From positions 1 through 64,000 of the forward strand of contig CAYILR010000020.1 in NCBI GenBank assembly GCA_964364175.1: DNA of 64,000 nucleotides, written 5' to 3'. The number at the start of each line of letters is the position of its first letter. Positions within the stretch are counted from its first letter, which is position 1. This stretch comes from CAYILR01 sp964364175 (lineage in GTDB: Bacteria > Bdellovibrionota > UBA1018). The notes beneath the pieces were generated by a model, which was given only the letters and a program-made list of their open reading frames with translations, had not been told where the DNA came from and ran no database searches. This document shows positions 43,846 to 52,774 of the stretch, in pieces. The position numbers and the translations under genes were made by a program.

Positions 43846-45486
43846 ATGGGTGGTTCTTTACGCAGAAAGTTGCAGTTTTTCGGTTTTTCTCTTGTGGCGC
43901 TGTGCCTCCTGGCATCTTCTTTGAGTCTGTACCGGATTGCCGAGGTAGGGCGCTCGTTGCAGTCAGTCAACAGCGTCTCGATTCCCCTGGGCCATCTTTT
44001 GATGCAGCTCAAGAGTGACGCAGATGTGCTGAAGCGCGAAACTGAACGAAGTTTGGGAAAATCACATTGGGACGATCCTCATTGGAAACCTCGTGCGGTT
44101 CCTGAATGGATTATCAACATCGTTCGCGAAGAGATTTTGAAGTTGGACCACCTGGTCCAATCCAGCTCTGATTTGAGCCAAGAATGGAAGGACTGGAGCC
44201 TGCGTGTCAGCAGCGATTTGGAAAGGCTGCGTACGGACGCGCACCGGATTCATCAACTGATTGAAAAGCGAAATATTCTGGAAGCCTCCCAGCTGCAGCA
44301 AAAATGGCAAGCTGGAATGGAAGATTGGGCGAGACAGCTGAATTGGGGAATTCGCGAGTCGGATCATCTTTCACAAATCAAGTTTGCGCAATCCATGGAA
44401 AAAGTTTTGCAACTTCGCACAGGACTGGAAACGGTTTTGATGATTGTGGTATTGCTTTCGATTCTCATGATTTGGATGGGTGAGAAAACGCTGCGGCCTC
44501 TAGGGCAGCTGACGCAGCTTGCGAGGGAAATTTCACAAAGGGGTCTTCGCCGTCAGGATAAAGCCCTGCTTCCAAAAATTTATACACAGAGACAAGATGA
44601 AATCGGTCAGCTTGCACAAGAATTTCAAAGAATGGCGACCGCGCTACTAGAAAGAGAAAAAGACCTGGAAATGCAAAAAAGCTGTATTCAGCAGCAGAAT
44701 ACACAGCTCAAGGAAATGGTAGAGCTCCAGCGACGCCTCCGCCATGCGGAAGATCTTGCGGCAATGGGAAGAATGTCAGCTCAAGTAGCGCATGAAGTCC
44801 GAAACCCTTTGCATTCAATCGGCCTTGAGGCTGAACTTGCAGCTGAGTTAGCTCAGAATCACGGGATTCCAGAACTCAGGCAGTCCGCGTTGTCGATCTT
44901 AGCGTCAGTGGATCGGCTGGAGACCATCACTGACAATTATTTAAAGCTATCGCGATTGTCCTCTGGAAATAAAAAACAATTTCCCATCAGTGATTTATTG
45001 CAGTCCGTGTTGGCAACTTATGCACCTGTTTGCGAGGCGCAAGGAGTTAAGGTGAATTGGTCGATCGGTGAGCGTGCGCTTCAGATCGAGGGAGATCAAA
45101 GTCTGCTCGAACAAGTTCTAGGTAATCTATTGAGAAATTCTTTGCAGGCCCTGGAAGGTGCTCATACTTCGAATCCAAAAATTGAATTAAGTGTGGGTGC
45201 AACCGAGGCGGGGGGTTCGTGGCTTTGCATTCATGATAATGGGCCTGGAATCAGCCAAGAGCAGCAATGCAAACTTTTTATTCCATTTGAAACCACCAAG
45301 GCACAGGGAACAGGACTGGGGTTATCATTTTCTAAAAAAGTAATGGAAGATCACGGCGGGCGAATTGAATATAGTGGCGATGATGCTGGTCAAACTGCGG
45401 GCGCATCGTTTTTGCTCATTTTTCCGGCTTATTTGAACACGGAGGGACATGTCGATCATGGCATCGAGCATCTTGTTAGTGGATGA
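43846..45486 (+). CDS. Membrane sensor histidine kinase
   Basis: A 546-residue NtrB-type kinase. Span 1 (about 8-28), a periplasmic helical region of about 165 residues, span 2 (about 195-215) and a HAMP-like linker are followed by a coiled coil. The HisKA box is AHEVRNPLHSIG, with the phosphorylated His at 316. The HATPase has N-box LLRNSLQAL, G1 DNGPGI and G2 GTGLGLSFSKKV with DHGGRI. It should phosphorylate the regulator encoded next, whose start lies inside its 3' end. The periplasmic sensor has no family I recognise. Confidence 0.93.
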   Translation: MGGSLRRKLQFFGFSLVALCLLASSLSLYRIAEVGRSLQSVNSVSIPLGHLLMQLKSDADVLKRETERSLGKSHWDDPHWKPRAVPEWIINIVREEILKLDHLVQSSSDLSQEWKDWSLRVSSDLERLRTDAHRIHQLIEKRNILEASQLQQKWQAGMEDWARQLNWGIRESDHLSQIKFAQSMEKVLQLRTGLETVLMIVVLLSILMIWMGEKTLRPLGQLTQLAREISQRGLRRQDKALLPKIYTQRQDEIGQLAQEFQRMATALLEREKDLEMQKSCIQQQNTQLKEMVELQRRLRHAEDLAAMGRMSAQVAHEVRNPLHSIGLEAELAAELAQNHGIPELRQSALSILASVDRLETITDNYLKLSRLSSGNKKQFPISDLLQSVLATYAPVCEAQGVKVNWSIGERALQIEGDQSLLEQVLGNLLRNSLQALEGAHTSNPKIELSVGATEAGGSWLCIHDNGPGISQEQQCKLFIPFETTKAQGTGLGLSFSKKVMEDHGGRIEYSGDDAGQTAGASFLLIFPAYLNTEGHVDHGIEHLVSG

Positions 45487-46822
45487 TGATTTGCAAGGAT
45501 TGGAATCAACTCGAAAAATCCTCGAGCTGGAATCATTTCAAGTGGATGTGGCCAAGGATGGGCAAGAAGCCTTGGAGAAGGTACGCTCAAAAAATGCTGC
45601 TGGCGCGATGTACGATTTGGTGATTACGGATGTCCGCATGCCCAAGATGAGTGGATTGGAGTTTCTTCGTGCTTTGCAGCTATGTGGGCTGGAAGTGCCT
45701 GTTGTCCTGATGACCGCATTTGGCCGAGTGGAAGAGGCTGTTTGGGCCATGAAAATAGGCGCAGTAGATTTTCTTACGAAGCCATTTAAGCGCCACGCTC
45801 TTTTGACGGCGGTCCGAGCAGCACTCCAAAAAGCAAAGCCAAAAGGGAAGGAGCAAAAAGGCCTGAATCCCCCGCTGCAGGCCGATGATTTGGTGGGTGA
45901 GTCTCAGGTGATGGAAAAACTGAAACAGCAAATTTCCCAAGTTGCAGCGACTCCAGCCACGATTTTGTTGACTGGGGAAAGCGGGACAGGAAAAGAAAAA
46001 ATAGCTCGGTTGATTCATCAAAAAAGTTCACGTGCAAAGCAGCCATTTCTTGCAATCAATTGTGCAGCAATGCCCGAGGCTTTGATTGAGTCTGAACTTT
46101 TTGGATTTGAGAAGGGCTCCTTTACGGGAGCCTATGCTGCGCACCGAGGGATGTTTGAAGCGGCGGATGGAGGGACTTTGCTCTTGGACGAAGTGGGGGA
46201 TATGCCTCTTTCGTTGCAAGGAAAACTTCTCCGTGTTTTGCAGGAGAATGAAGTCAGGCGCGTGGGATCTACTCAGTCGATTCGTGTGAATGTCCGCATC
46301 ATCGCAGCAACCCATCAGGATTTGAGACAGCGTGTTGCGGAAGGAAAATTCAGGCAAGATTTGCTGTATCGTCTAGAGGTGATTGCCTTGCGAGCGCCTG
46401 CTCTCCGGGAAAGAGTTCAAGACATTCCGTTGCTCTCTGGCTTTTTTCTGAGCCGATCTTCTAAACAGCACGACAAGAAAATATCCGTCATCACTCCTGA
46501 AGTGCTGCGGATTTTCAGCGAGCATTCTTGGCCCGGAAACGTTCGAGAACTCTCCAATGTAATCGAACGTGCAGTGATTTTAGCTGAAGGCCTGGAAATC
46601 CATCCGCAAGATCTGCCCGCATACCTTCGTGATTCAGCCATGGTATCCTCCACGGAATCATGGATAGAGTCGATTCAAATCCCAGTGGGTACGTCACTGA
46701 AGCAAGTCGAAGACCTGATGATTAAAAAGACGCTCGAAGCGACTGAAGGTGACAAGAACCTGGCCGCAAAACTGCTGGGGCTGACTTCCAGAACGATTTA
46801 CCGAAAATTAGAGAGAACCTGA
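45458..46822 (+). CDS. NtrC-family sigma-54 response regulator
   Basis: A 454-residue response regulator. The receiver has ILLVDDD, the phospho-acceptor in LVITDVRMPKMSG (Asp58) and LTKPFK. The AAA+ domain has GESGTGKE, ELFGFEKGSFTGA, GGTLLLDEVGDM and a VRIIAATHQDLR sensor. The Fis-type HTH ends in AAKLLGLTSRTIYRKLER. I prefer the ATG at 45458, 11 bases after GGAGGG; an ATG at 45449 is too close to it. It activates sigma-54 promoters when phosphorylated by the overlapping kinase. Targets unknown; the divergent HD-GYP operon is a candidate. Confidence 0.95.
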   Translation: MASSILLVDDDLQGLESTRKILELESFQVDVAKDGQEALEKVRSKNAAGAMYDLVITDVRMPKMSGLEFLRALQLCGLEVPVVLMTAFGRVEEAVWAMKIGAVDFLTKPFKRHALLTAVRAALQKAKPKGKEQKGLNPPLQADDLVGESQVMEKLKQQISQVAATPATILLTGESGTGKEKIARLIHQKSSRAKQPFLAINCAAMPEALIESELFGFEKGSFTGAYAAHRGMFEAADGGTLLLDEVGDMPLSLQGKLLRVLQENEVRRVGSTQSIRVNVRIIAATHQDLRQRVAEGKFRQDLLYRLEVIALRAPALRERVQDIPLLSGFFLSRSSKQHDKKISVITPEVLRIFSEHSWPGNVRELSNVIERAVILAEGLEIHPQDLPAYLRDSAMVSSTESWIESIQIPVGTSLKQVEDLMIKKTLEATEGDKNLAAKLLGLTSRTIYRKLERT

Positions 46823-47470
46823 TGTGGAGCTGATGAGGAATTCAAAGTTTGGATGATTCCACTTGAGTTCGAGCGCTTTGTTTTGTGACGCAAATCGGCT
46901 GCAAAAACCAAAAATCCACCAGGTGAACAACTCGCATAAAACAGGTCGTTGAACGAGATCGGGTTGAATCCATTCTGCCGAAATCAGCTCTGGTCTGAGA
47001 CAGCGGTGAATAAAAGGTGATTTTTTTGCATGAATCCACACAGGTGTGCCTCGCAGTGCAAAAAAAACCTCCTGCAGCTCCAGTTTGGAATCCCAATCGG
47101 CGTGTGACCATTTTTCCACGGCGTAGCGGCTACCGGCCCCTTTCATGAGATCATTTGCTAGTCGCAGTATTTCGGGAGATTTCTTCAGACCCTCTGCAAG
47201 AGTGGAGAGGCACTCAAATATTTTTACTTCCGATTGAGATAAAAAGGATTCAGCTGAATCTGCTCCCAGCAGATTGTCTCGATTTTTTTTATTGGTTTTT
47301 TCATTCCAAATCGGAAGCGCGTTTTTCGCGGATGAATCCACGAGCTCAAAGCAATCATTTGCAAGAAGTTGCAGCTCGATCAGGGCTGAGTGCCAATGAT
47401 CCTGCTGAAAAGATAGCTCTCTCTGAAACCACACGCTCTCTATGCTGACATGAAGGGAGAACTCCGGCAA
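46808..47470 (-). CDS. Hypothetical protein
   Basis: A protein of up to 220 residues with no recognised family and no signal peptide. The only upstream start in the long frame is a TTG at 47470 inside a perfect inverted repeat with no ribosome site. A GTG at 47437 (SIESVWFQREL) would give 209 residues. The middle is helical and acidic, the end (CELFTWWIFGFCSRF) hydrophobic. It overlaps the response regulator 3' end by 15 bases, convergent. The gene is plausible by its long open frame, but the start is unsafe. Confidence 0.55.
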   Translation of the reverse strand: MPEFSLHVSIESVWFQRELSFQQDHWHSALIELQLLANDCFELVDSSAKNALPIWNEKTNKKNRDNLLGADSAESFLSQSEVKIFECLSTLAEGLKKSPEILRLANDLMKGAGSRYAVEKWSHADWDSKLELQEVFFALRGTPVWIHAKKSPFIHRCLRPELISAEWIQPDLVQRPVLCELFTWWIFGFCSRFASQNKALELKWNHPNFEFLISSTSGSL

Positions 47471-47509
47471 GAGGGGGGATGGGGGGGGGGAGGGATATCT
47501 TGCCGGAGT
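47461..47509. repeat. Perfect 12-bp inverted repeat enclosing a G-tract loop
   Basis: ACTCCGGCAAGA (47461-47472) and TCTTGCCGGAGT (47498-47509) are exact inverted repeats. The 25-base loop contains G6, G10 and G3 runs (47473-47494). On the plus strand the loop could form a G-quadruplex; as RNA either strand forms a strong hairpin. It separates two minus-strand genes, so it may end the lipoprotein transcript or control the next gene, whose long-form start lies within the left arm. Confidence 0.85.
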
Positions 47510-47536
47510 ATTCTGGTGACAACTGTTATTTCACTG

Positions 47537-48157
47537 CTACTTCTTCACAGTGAAGGTGATGTTGTCTAAATTTCTTCCGCAGAAGAGAGCATTGCTGCCC
47601 GTCATTCCGCAGGACACAAATCGCATGCTAACTTGGTCGATCATGTAAGGGTAAACCAACTCGAAGGTCACCATATCGGTGCTCGAGATTGGATTGCTTT
47701 TGAAAACGGCAGTTCTGAATGCCAAACCTTCTGCATTAGCAACTGTGTAAAAAGGATAGCTGAAAGTGACGCCAAAATCCGGCGAAGAGAACGCGACTTT
47801 GAGACAATTTTTCTCGTCCACAGTGACATTGACGTTTGCATCGTGCGAGGTGCTGTTTCCATATATTGGATCAGCAATGGTCATCGTCCGATTGGTGAAG
47901 TTGTGTACGTAGGCTTTCATGTCTGGTGAGCACGCTTCACTGGAGTTCTGCGGAGTACTTCCAGGTTTACTGCCTGTGGGCGGTCCAAAAGTGTTGGGGG
48001 GTTGAAGGGCTGGATTTCCAGGGTTTGTGGGTGGGGCTGCTGGAGTCAGGTTGGTGTTGGTTGGTGTGCTTTCAGCGCTTCCGCAACCGACTGCCGACAG
48101 GGACAACAACGCTGCTCCCAATGCTACCAATATAATTTTTTTGCTTCGCATTTTCAT
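47537..48157 (-). CDS. Secreted lipoprotein
   Basis: A 206-residue lipoprotein. The signal peptide ends in the lipobox LSAVGC, followed by GSAES, suggesting an outer-membrane destination. A Thr/Pro/Asn-rich spacer (residues about 30-70) leads to a beta-rich domain with three cysteines (EACSPDM, KNCLKV, VSCGMTG, LFCGRNL). A GAGAGAG ribosome site precedes the ATG. No family recognised. It stands between the G-tract hairpin and the 900-residue orphan. Confidence 0.72.
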   Translation of the reverse strand: MKMRSKKIILVALGAALLSLSAVGCGSAESTPTNTNLTPAAPPTNPGNPALQPPNTFGPPTGSKPGSTPQNSSEACSPDMKAYVHNFTNRTMTIADPIYGNSTSHDANVNVTVDEKNCLKVAFSSPDFGVTFSYPFYTVANAEGLAFRTAVFKSNPISSTDMVTFELVYPYMIDQVSMRFVSCGMTGSNALFCGRNLDNITFTVKK

Positions 48158-48247
48158 AAATCTCTCTCACTCTACTCACGGAGAGGTATTGCACAAGGAG
48201 TGCCAATTCGGACACACTGTAAAACCCTTATTACATCTAAAATGTGT

Positions 48248-50950
48248 TTAAGAAATAGACAGCTGTAAACACTCTTGTGAGAGTTTTTGAAGCTGCGCTC
48301 GGTGCTCAGTCAGTTCGCCATGCGCTTTCAAAAGGTCATTCGCTGCTGTGTCAGCCACTTCAAGGAATTTGGGGAGTTTCAGGTAATCCGCAAGTTCGCC
48401 CCAGGTAGGATGGGTGACCCCCTCCAAAAGACTTTCGATCATATCCAATACACGCGTTCGATCGGAGAAAAGGTAGAGTGAGTGACCCGACTCGGTCAGA
48501 AACAGAATACCAGGTGAAGGTGATTTGACCCTCTCAAAACGTCCGATGGGAATATGGTTGGGCAAGCTACCTTTGAGCCGGACGGCTGGATGAATGGTCG
48601 CTGGTAGGAATTCGGCCCCGGTCATCGCTTGAGAGAGGACTTGTTTCCAGATCATTTTTCCATTCGGATTCACCATGGAGCTCAATGCATTCAAATGCTC
48701 TTCGGATTCATGCAGCAAGCGGGTACACAAAACAAAGACGCGACCTCGAGCTGGGGACTGGGAATTTTTTTGCACTGATTCCAAGACCTGAAGTGGATTT
48801 TTTTTAATTTGCCCCGGCAAAGGATCCGAAATCGGCGGAGGGTCCTTCAGAGCGGATATGAGCCAGCGTGGAATCGGAAGATATTTAAACAAAGCTTCTG
48901 TTAAAACCCAACGGTCATTTTTCTTCTCGCAATGGTTTTCCAACCAAAGACGCATCAAATCCGATTCCAGGTAGCACTTCAAAGGAGGAAGCCAAGTCGT
49001 GTCGGGAAAACGAATGAGAATCAACTCTTTTTCCTGAGGCGGGCGATTGAAGGTAGGAATCACAGACAATCCGCAGCCGTCCCCTGTGCGGACCGTTTTG
49101 ACCCATACGGCGTTTTTCAGGACGAAACTAGGAATGGGGGGTACCGGTAATGTTGCACCCGAAAGAGACGATTTGCCGCCATGGACTTGAACGGTGGCGA
49201 AGCTCGCTAAAGGATCCGACTGAGTGCGCAGAATTTCAATTTGAGCCTGTTGATTGTGATTGGTAGGATCCGGCCATTTTTGGATCCAGTCCCTTTGGTA
49301 GGTGGGGCTTTCGTGCCTGTGAATCTGCCATGCATGATTTTGTGAGGGCGCAGGATTGGTTTTCAAAACCGAGGAGCTTAGGGCAGATCCCAGCAAAACA
49401 GGAACTTCAATGTGGCTTCTGATTTGTCCACGAATTGTAATCCGGACAGGGCGGTGTGCATGCCGAGCATCGATTGAAGCTTCTCTTTGAAATAGGTAAA
49501 CAAATTTTGGAAATAAAGGAGCGGGTGATGGGAGAGAATGCTCCACTTGCGAGAAATCCCACTCGGCAATTAATTTTGATTTTTCTAGGAAGAGCGATAG
49601 TAGCGCCTCCCCGTCATTCTTGGTCAGAGGTTCTTCGCGGATCCACCACATCCATCCGCCAGGGCGTAGTTTCGTCAGTGTGACTCCTGCCTGAAGTCCG
49701 CCCATGCTGCTGGTAGGGCAGCGGATTTTTTTAAAATATTCCAGCTCGTCCAGCATTTCTTTGAAACGGATCGCTTCCCCTGATTTTTGATTGAGGCGGA
49801 CACAATGCTCTTCCACCACAAATCCTAGATCACAGGCCTCAATTTCAGCAATTTTTCCCAGAATGGGGGAGGTCAATGAAGTGCCAGAGAACCCCAGACT
49901 CAGTTGTTCGCGAGAATGGGTTTCCAGTCCTGTTCCTGTCGTCCACAGGGGCGGTGAGCAAGGCCCCCACCAAAGTTTTGCAAATTCTGCTGCGTAGAAC
50001 TGCAGAGCTTGGGATTCAGTGCCTATCCACTGAAAATCGCCAGGCGCAGAACGCATCAAGGTCCCGTCGCGCAATGTGGGAGAGAAAATGATTTTCTTCC
50101 TGGGAATGGGGGAAGAATTTTCTGATGGATTGAACCCTGCAGAAATGATCGCGTTCCATAAGCTCGAATAAAATCGAACATCATAGCTTTTGAGTTCCGG
50201 CCAGGCGGGTTGGTGCCGACGAATGCCAAAGAACAGATCCAGCATGATCTGCGGGGTTTCCTGCTCAAGTCGCAGGGACTCCATTTTTTTCCATATGTCT
50301 TGTTGAATATAATTGCCGGGGTTGTACCAAGAGAACAGGTTCTGCGTTGTAATGTTCCATCGTTCGCAATTGCCAGGCCGCAGGAATCCCTGAAGAGCCT
50401 GGCTGAGGTGATAGTTGAGAGAACCTAAGTCCTCCATTTTCCAGCGGCGGATTCCTCGGTCAGTCCATGCCTTGAGCAGCAATACTTGGGCTAGGTAGAA
50501 TACAGCGAGTTCCTCAAAGTAGGTCAAAAGTGCTATGTTTTGAGCGGGTGTCCTGGGGCCATCGATCCAGCTTTGCAGCCAAATATTGGGATCGCTGTGT
50601 TTTTTCGGAATTCCTCCCGCGCCCTCCGAAAGCAGCTCGAGGTATTGTGCGATTGAGGCTCTCCGAGTGCGATTGACCTGCATCAACGCCATGGGTTTTT
50701 CCAAAAGTTCGCTCATCATCTGAGAAGCGAGCTGGGCAAAAACCGGAAGAATCGAAGTGAGTATCCGCTTTGGAGGAGGAAGGATGTTTTTTTGGAATAG
50801 GGGTGGTGCGGGCGGAGGAATGGGACTCATGCCTAGAGCCTGGCCGAGTAAATCTGGAATGGGTACGGCACCCTCGGGCTTTTGAGCCTGAGAATGCGTA
50901 GCGCCCAGTGACTTTCCAGAAAGCAGAGAAGTCAGCTGTTGAGAATCCAT
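48248..50950 (-). CDS. Large hypothetical protein (900 aa)
   Basis: A 900-residue cytosolic protein with no signal peptide and no motif I recognise. The first 60 residues are Pro/Leu-rich (PIPDLLGQALGMSPIPPPAPP). The rest is rich in Trp and Pro, with predicted mixed helix and strand. Segments worth noting are GGWMWWIREEPLTKNDGEALLSLF, VFVLCTRLLHESEEHLNALSSM and ILFLTESGHSLYLFSDRTRVLDMIESLLEG near the end. Length and uninterrupted frame show it is real. It is monocistronic and divergent from the gene at 51091. I do not assign a function. Confidence 0.72.
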   Translation of the reverse strand: MDSQQLTSLLSGKSLGATHSQAQKPEGAVPIPDLLGQALGMSPIPPPAPPLFQKNILPPPKRILTSILPVFAQLASQMMSELLEKPMALMQVNRTRRASIAQYLELLSEGAGGIPKKHSDPNIWLQSWIDGPRTPAQNIALLTYFEELAVFYLAQVLLLKAWTDRGIRRWKMEDLGSLNYHLSQALQGFLRPGNCERWNITTQNLFSWYNPGNYIQQDIWKKMESLRLEQETPQIMLDLFFGIRRHQPAWPELKSYDVRFYSSLWNAIISAGFNPSENSSPIPRKKIIFSPTLRDGTLMRSAPGDFQWIGTESQALQFYAAEFAKLWWGPCSPPLWTTGTGLETHSREQLSLGFSGTSLTSPILGKIAEIEACDLGFVVEEHCVRLNQKSGEAIRFKEMLDELEYFKKIRCPTSSMGGLQAGVTLTKLRPGGWMWWIREEPLTKNDGEALLSLFLEKSKLIAEWDFSQVEHSLPSPAPLFPKFVYLFQREASIDARHAHRPVRITIRGQIRSHIEVPVLLGSALSSSVLKTNPAPSQNHAWQIHRHESPTYQRDWIQKWPDPTNHNQQAQIEILRTQSDPLASFATVQVHGGKSSLSGATLPVPPIPSFVLKNAVWVKTVRTGDGCGLSVIPTFNRPPQEKELILIRFPDTTWLPPLKCYLESDLMRLWLENHCEKKNDRWVLTEALFKYLPIPRWLISALKDPPPISDPLPGQIKKNPLQVLESVQKNSQSPARGRVFVLCTRLLHESEEHLNALSSMVNPNGKMIWKQVLSQAMTGAEFLPATIHPAVRLKGSLPNHIPIGRFERVKSPSPGILFLTESGHSLYLFSDRTRVLDMIESLLEGVTHPTWGELADYLKLPKFLEVADTAANDLLKAHGELTEHRAQLQKLSQECLQLSIS

Positions 50951-51090
50951 CTGTAAAGCATTTCCCCCGTTAAAAACGAACTTGGACTATCTGAATAACA
51001 AAGATTCAGATTCTTCTCAAACTTCTTGGATTTTTTTCCGAGAAGTTTTTGAGTGCTATTGCACCCAACAATGGATCGGGGATTCGACTC

Positions 51091-51684
51091 ATGTCAGCAG
51101 AGAAGAAAATAGAAGCGGTCGAAAATCAGGAAATTAACGAAATTGTCAATGATATTGGCAAATTGCAGGCTGAACTGCAGAAAACAGCGGAACCTGTGGC
51201 TCAGCGTCCCAATTTGACAGTCGTGCCCGATCTGCCTGCCGAGCCACCTGTCGAGGGTCATGAATTTCAGGGAGGAGGTTCGGGAGAGGCCTCGCTTGAG
51301 GACACGCTGGGGTCGATGAAAGAAGAAGAGCCTGCGTCTGGAAAAAGTATATTGGATGTCGCTCCAGCTGAACCCACACCCGCGCCGGTAGTGGCAGCTG
51401 AGGCAGAGCCAGCGGCTGCAGTAGAAACAGTTGCTCAACAGTCTCTAGAGAAAGAAGTGGAGGCAGAAGTGAGTCGAGAAATAGAAGAAAATACATCAGC
51501 AGCAGAGGATGGTTCGTTAACACTCAAGCTGACCGGGAAAATGAAATTGAAGCTCAATTACGAATATTCCGGCAATGAAGTGAGTGTGCATTTTGATGAG
51601 GATTTCCTCCATGTCGAAATGGCCGATGGTACCGAGTTCAAAATTCCTGTTCATAAGAAATCCCAGAGTTCACAAGCGGCCTAA
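51091..51684 (+). CDS. Acidic Ala/Glu/Pro-rich hypothetical protein
   Basis: A 197-residue protein starting at ATG 51091; the longer frame to 51049 begins at a GTG without a ribosome site. The first 145 residues are low complexity and acidic, rich in Glu, Ala, Pro and Val, probably disordered. The last 50 residues (LTLKLTGKMKLKLNYEYSGNEVSVHFDEDFLHVEMADGTEFKIPV) read as an ordered beta sheet. The family is unknown. It lies 20 bases before rsmD and is probably co-transcribed. Confidence 0.65.
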   Translation: MSAEKKIEAVENQEINEIVNDIGKLQAELQKTAEPVAQRPNLTVVPDLPAEPPVEGHEFQGGGSGEASLEDTLGSMKEEEPASGKSILDVAPAEPTPAPVVAAEAEPAAAVETVAQQSLEKEVEAEVSREIEENTSAAEDGSLTLKLTGKMKLKLNYEYSGNEVSVHFDEDFLHVEMADGTEFKIPVHKKSQSSQAA

Positions 51685-51704
51685 GAGCAAGTACAGTCTC
51701 ATCA

Positions 51705-52292
51705 GTGCAGATCACTGGTGGAGAATTCAAAGGTCGTCCTCTCAAAGTTCCTCCCGGGCAAAATACCCGTCCTACTCTTGCAAAACTCAGACAAGCCATG
51801 TTCAATTCGATTCAGGCTTATATTCCTGATGCACGGGTTCTCGATTTATTTGCAGGATCGGGTTCGCTTGGGATTGAAGCCTTGTCTCGCGGCGCCGAAT
51901 CAGTTGTTGCGGTTGAAAATCATTCGGGCGCGGCGCGGGCGATTGAACAAAACGTCCAAATATTCAAAATCCAAGACCGCTATCAGTTGATTCGCGAGAA
52001 TGTTGCAAAGGTCTGGCCCAGAGTGCTTGAAAAAGGGCCGTTTGATCTGGTTTTTGCGGATCCTCCTTATGAAGATGGCTGGGAGGGCCGGCTTTTGACC
52101 GAGGCACCGTGGGAAATTCTGCTCAAGCCCGATGGACTTTTTCTGTTGGAGTGGGGTGCTCTCAAATCTGGCAAAAAAGAGTTGCCGGAAAGTGTTCCAT
52201 TTCTTGTCAAAATCCGAGAAAAAAACTATGGTGACACGGTTTTAACGACCTATCGTTGTGTAGTTAAACAAGCCAGTGAGGAGGCTGTTTGA
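51705..52292 (+). CDS. rsmD: 16S rRNA (guanine966-N2)-methyltransferase
   Basis: A 195-residue SAM-dependent methyltransferase that modifies G966 of 16S rRNA. The N-terminus MQITGGEFKGRPLKVPPG and RPTLAKLRQAMFNSIQ is characteristic of RsmD. The SAM site is VLDLFAGSGSLGIEALSRGA and the catalytic motif is ADPPYEDGW. It starts with GTG. It overlaps coaD by four bases; the rsmD-coaD pair is widely conserved in bacteria, which supports both calls. Confidence 0.95.
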   Translation: MQITGGEFKGRPLKVPPGQNTRPTLAKLRQAMFNSIQAYIPDARVLDLFAGSGSLGIEALSRGAESVVAVENHSGAARAIEQNVQIFKIQDRYQLIRENVAKVWPRVLEKGPFDLVFADPPYEDGWEGRLLTEAPWEILLKPDGLFLLEWGALKSGKKELPESVPFLVKIREKNYGDTVLTTYRCVVKQASEEAV

Positions 52293-52774
52293 GTTTGCGC
52301 GCTATTTATCCTGGTTCTTTCGATCCCCTGACTAATGGGCATTTGGACATTTTGGATCGGAGCCTGAAATTCTGTTCCGAAGTTATCATTGTTGTTGCGG
52401 GGACCGGTCGCAAGGATCCGCTTTTTACGCCTGAAGAAAGAGTGGAAACCATCCGCGAAGTCACGCGCAAGCGCAAAGGCGTGAAAGTGGATCACTGGGA
52501 TGGATTGATCATGGACTATGCGCAAAAGCACAACATCAACGCAGTGATCCGGGGGCTGAGAGCCGCGAGCGATTTTGAGTACGAGTTCATGATGGCCAGC
52601 ATGAACCAGCAAATCCACTCAGAAGTAGAGACTCTGTTCATGATGACCGGGCAGAATTTGTTTTTCGTGAGTTCAACAATGATTAAAGAGTTATTCAGGT
52701 ACGGGGGAGATATTTCGCCATACGTTCCGCGGGAAGTCGTTCGGCGATTAAAGATGAAAGGAAAAAACCGATGA
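52289..52774 (+). CDS. coaD: Phosphopantetheine adenylyltransferase
   Basis: Makes dephospho-CoA from 4'-phosphopantetheine and ATP, the penultimate step of CoA synthesis. The 161-residue protein has YPGSFDPLTNGHLDIL (TxGH nucleotidyltransferase motif), RGLRAASDFEYEFMMASMN, and the C-terminal FVSSTMIKELFRYGGDISPYVP. The start is TTG, overlapping the rsmD stop. Its stop overlaps the aminotransferase start by four bases. Confidence 0.97.
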   Translation: MSLRAIYPGSFDPLTNGHLDILDRSLKFCSEVIIVVAGTGRKDPLFTPEERVETIREVTRKRKGVKVDHWDGLIMDYAQKHNINAVIRGLRAASDFEYEFMMASMNQQIHSEVETLFMMTGQNLFFVSSTMIKELFRYGGDISPYVPREVVRRLKMKGKNR

